The position numbers and the translations under genes are program-made. A stretch of DNA of 64,000 nucleotides from Chryseosolibacter histidinae (GTDB taxonomy: Bacteria; Bacteroidota; Bacteroidia; Cytophagales; Cyclobacteriaceae): assembly GCF_018598225.1 (NCBI RefSeq), contig NZ_JAHESF010000004.1, forward strand, positions 248,001 through 312,000, read 5' to 3'. Each line of letters opens with the position of its first letter. Positions within the stretch are counted from its first letter, which is position 1. The notes below the pieces were generated by a model. That model did not search any database, was not told the DNA's origin, and saw only the letters and a program-made list of their open reading frames with translations. This document shows, one piece after another, positions 63,801 through 64,000 of the stretch.

Positions 63801-63923
63801 GGCTTCGGGTTGATCCTCCAGATGCCAGGGTCCCTGCAATGTGAGTGCGCGGGAGCGGATGATGAGACTAAGTTTTTGATTATTGCTGATATCGGTAGGA
63901 ACAAGCTCGGAAAGAGTTTCCAT
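60831..63923 (-). CDS. Multi-PAS sensor histidine kinase
   Basis: A 1030-residue cytoplasmic kinase from the ATG at 63923; the ORF start at 63962 adds 13 unlikely residues. It has about five PAS/PAC domains (for example IPQMVWMTDAEGRVQFYNDR, DSTPDLLYITDLEKKAIVYV, IGNFEWNLQTGHVTWAENLY, IDSSVDRIIVFDKDLKFLVW), a short coiled coil, HisKA with the phospho-acceptor at about 806 (FIASHDLREPLRKIE), and HATPase_c (GTGMGLAICKKVVDNHHG). No membrane segment is seen, so it senses an internal cue such as redox, oxygen or a small ligand. The stand-alone receivers at 49019 and 54891 are possible partners (inference). Confidence 0.92.
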   Translation of the reverse strand: METLSELVPTDISNNQKLSLIIRSRALTLQGPWHLEDQPEAPGGKADISGLPISFDYLITLQDSNNLIYPDDLPYVKHLVEELKEGKSLDYHFRVVTPAGEVRPLHGFGSLMQPEKAGLENQQAGIEESAPAPQAARLYETKELLQKTLDAIPQMVWMTDAEGRVQFYNDRWFAYTGLSPEQIENYALKDIDIFHPSQVKEVMPHIEACVRLGLSYHGEIMVRNYQHQYRWQICDIKPVHNETGEVERWVGTFTEVHNLFTSEKELKESKELTEAAFNTTIYGIQVFESVYDESHEIYDMRWKYHNRKAEEVFGRNLNGKYLLEEFPGMGTNGLFEIFKEVIRTGKPAEFEHLYNSEGYFNWFHVYVTNVEDTVIVTFQDITQRKREESELQESRHFIHQVADSTPDLLYITDLEKKAIVYVNRRVTEMMGIDQQDVEEKGEAIFAEAHHPLDHKKKMQHIADQELMGDDEVREIEVRLRMRDGSWRWFRIRTKVFKRKADGLVAQTISLAQDIHDTKKAQELINLQHQLDRQAARIANIGNFEWNLQTGHVTWAENLYRMLGMEPGTTEPSVERFINAIHPDDQQRMREESDIVSHMEEGPLKEYQFRLIGEGGTIRYMRTASELVNRAGERSIVGTVRDVTEDVLLHRELEERVRFIEMLIDSSVDRIIVFDKDLKFLVWNKVSEQYTKLSREKVLGKHLFETFPYIKENKRLLEATHKALDGESVFLEAEASFYENGYFDIYYLPLKNEQGQVYAVLNVIHDVSEKVKSQQDLEALNRALHQKNHELKSMNEELSTFAFIASHDLREPLRKIELFSDALMQREQGSLSENGKEFLHKMIGSIHRMNTLIDEILTFSRASAGTPKMLEFNLNQILEVVKGDLGDLLSERRVKLECQELPVIYGNPLQFSQLLQHLITNAIKFQKPDNIPHIRISSAFVMAEDIQDPFVVPHQRYLKIEVKDNGIGFEEKYTAKIFQMFQRLHGRSEFPGTGMGLAICKKVVDNHHGFIVVKSRPGEGAVFTCYFPMLK

Positions 63924-64000
63924 AAGTGTTGGTTTGGGTTGAACACAACAAAAAAACAGCAACTACTACAGGCGGGGAAACCGGTCAGGTTTTTTCTCTA

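Overview
The window looks like chromosomal DNA from a free-living Bacteroidota, most likely of the order Cytophagales (inference from gene content). It carries a SusC/SusD pair, a type 9 secretion C-terminal sorting domain on a secreted amylase, MacB-type permeases without an ATPase partner, lipoproteins with short lipoboxes, TAnnTTTG-like promoter boxes and few Shine-Dalgarno sites. There is no phage, plasmid, CRISPR or rRNA. One tRNA-Arg(CCG) is present.

Layout. 1-11 kb: a decayed RidA gene, a secreted esterase, a MacB-like permease, an M20 peptidase, an outer-membrane barrel protein, then an accessory patch with a 507-bp near-identical duplication (two related proteins with different C-termini), a lipoprotein, a frameshifted lipoprotein and a WG-repeat protein. 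11-16 kb: tRNA-Arg, a TPR/LuxR-type regulator, a Csp-like cysteine-rich protein and a NarL-type response regulator. 15.5-35 kb: a coherent cell-wall-sugar locus with a GlcNAc/MurNAc-type kinase, a GH10-like hydrolase, a metallophosphoesterase, a NamZ-type exo-muramidase, a NagZ-AmiE fusion, SusD and SusC, a giant AAA-TPR-GAF histidine kinase and a NagX-like membrane acyltransferase. 35-44.7 kb: a coiled-coil membrane protein, an OmpR-type two-component pair with an attenuator-like leader, a CPA2 antiporter, a lactonase-fold propeller and a DUF1800/DUF1501 pair. 44.8-49 kb: a transmembrane AraC-type regulator with a CBM48-like exported sensor domain beside a secreted GH13 alpha-amylase. 49-57.8 kb: receiver proteins, an Lrp regulator, NIPSNAP, TatA, a gluconate-2-dehydrogenase-subunit-3/GMC pair (GMC frameshifted), and a Gfo/Idh oxidoreductase with a sugar isomerase-like protein, resembling a periplasmic 3-keto-sugar pathway. 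58-64 kb: a CDF metal exporter, a small membrane protein, beta-carbonic anhydrase and a multi-PAS histidine kinase.

How it works together. The 15-35 kb locus can be read as import and stepwise dismantling of peptidoglycan fragments (NamZ cuts MurNAc ends, NagZ releases GlcNAc, AmiE removes the peptide, a sugar kinase phosphorylates), with SusCD for uptake and a NarL/HisKA_3-type pair as candidate regulators. The 45-49 kb locus reads as glycan sensing across the inner membrane driving amylase expression.

The most striking non-coding feature is a set of about a dozen intergenic arrays of tandem 7-bp units, usually as two inverted arms around a spacer. Each locus has its own unit (TTTAAAG, GGAGTAA, AGTCCAC, GTAGGCA, AACCGGT, GATATGA and others). 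Several arrays touch or supply the stop codons of neighbouring genes. A second class of about 50-bp GTCGTC palindromes occurs three times.
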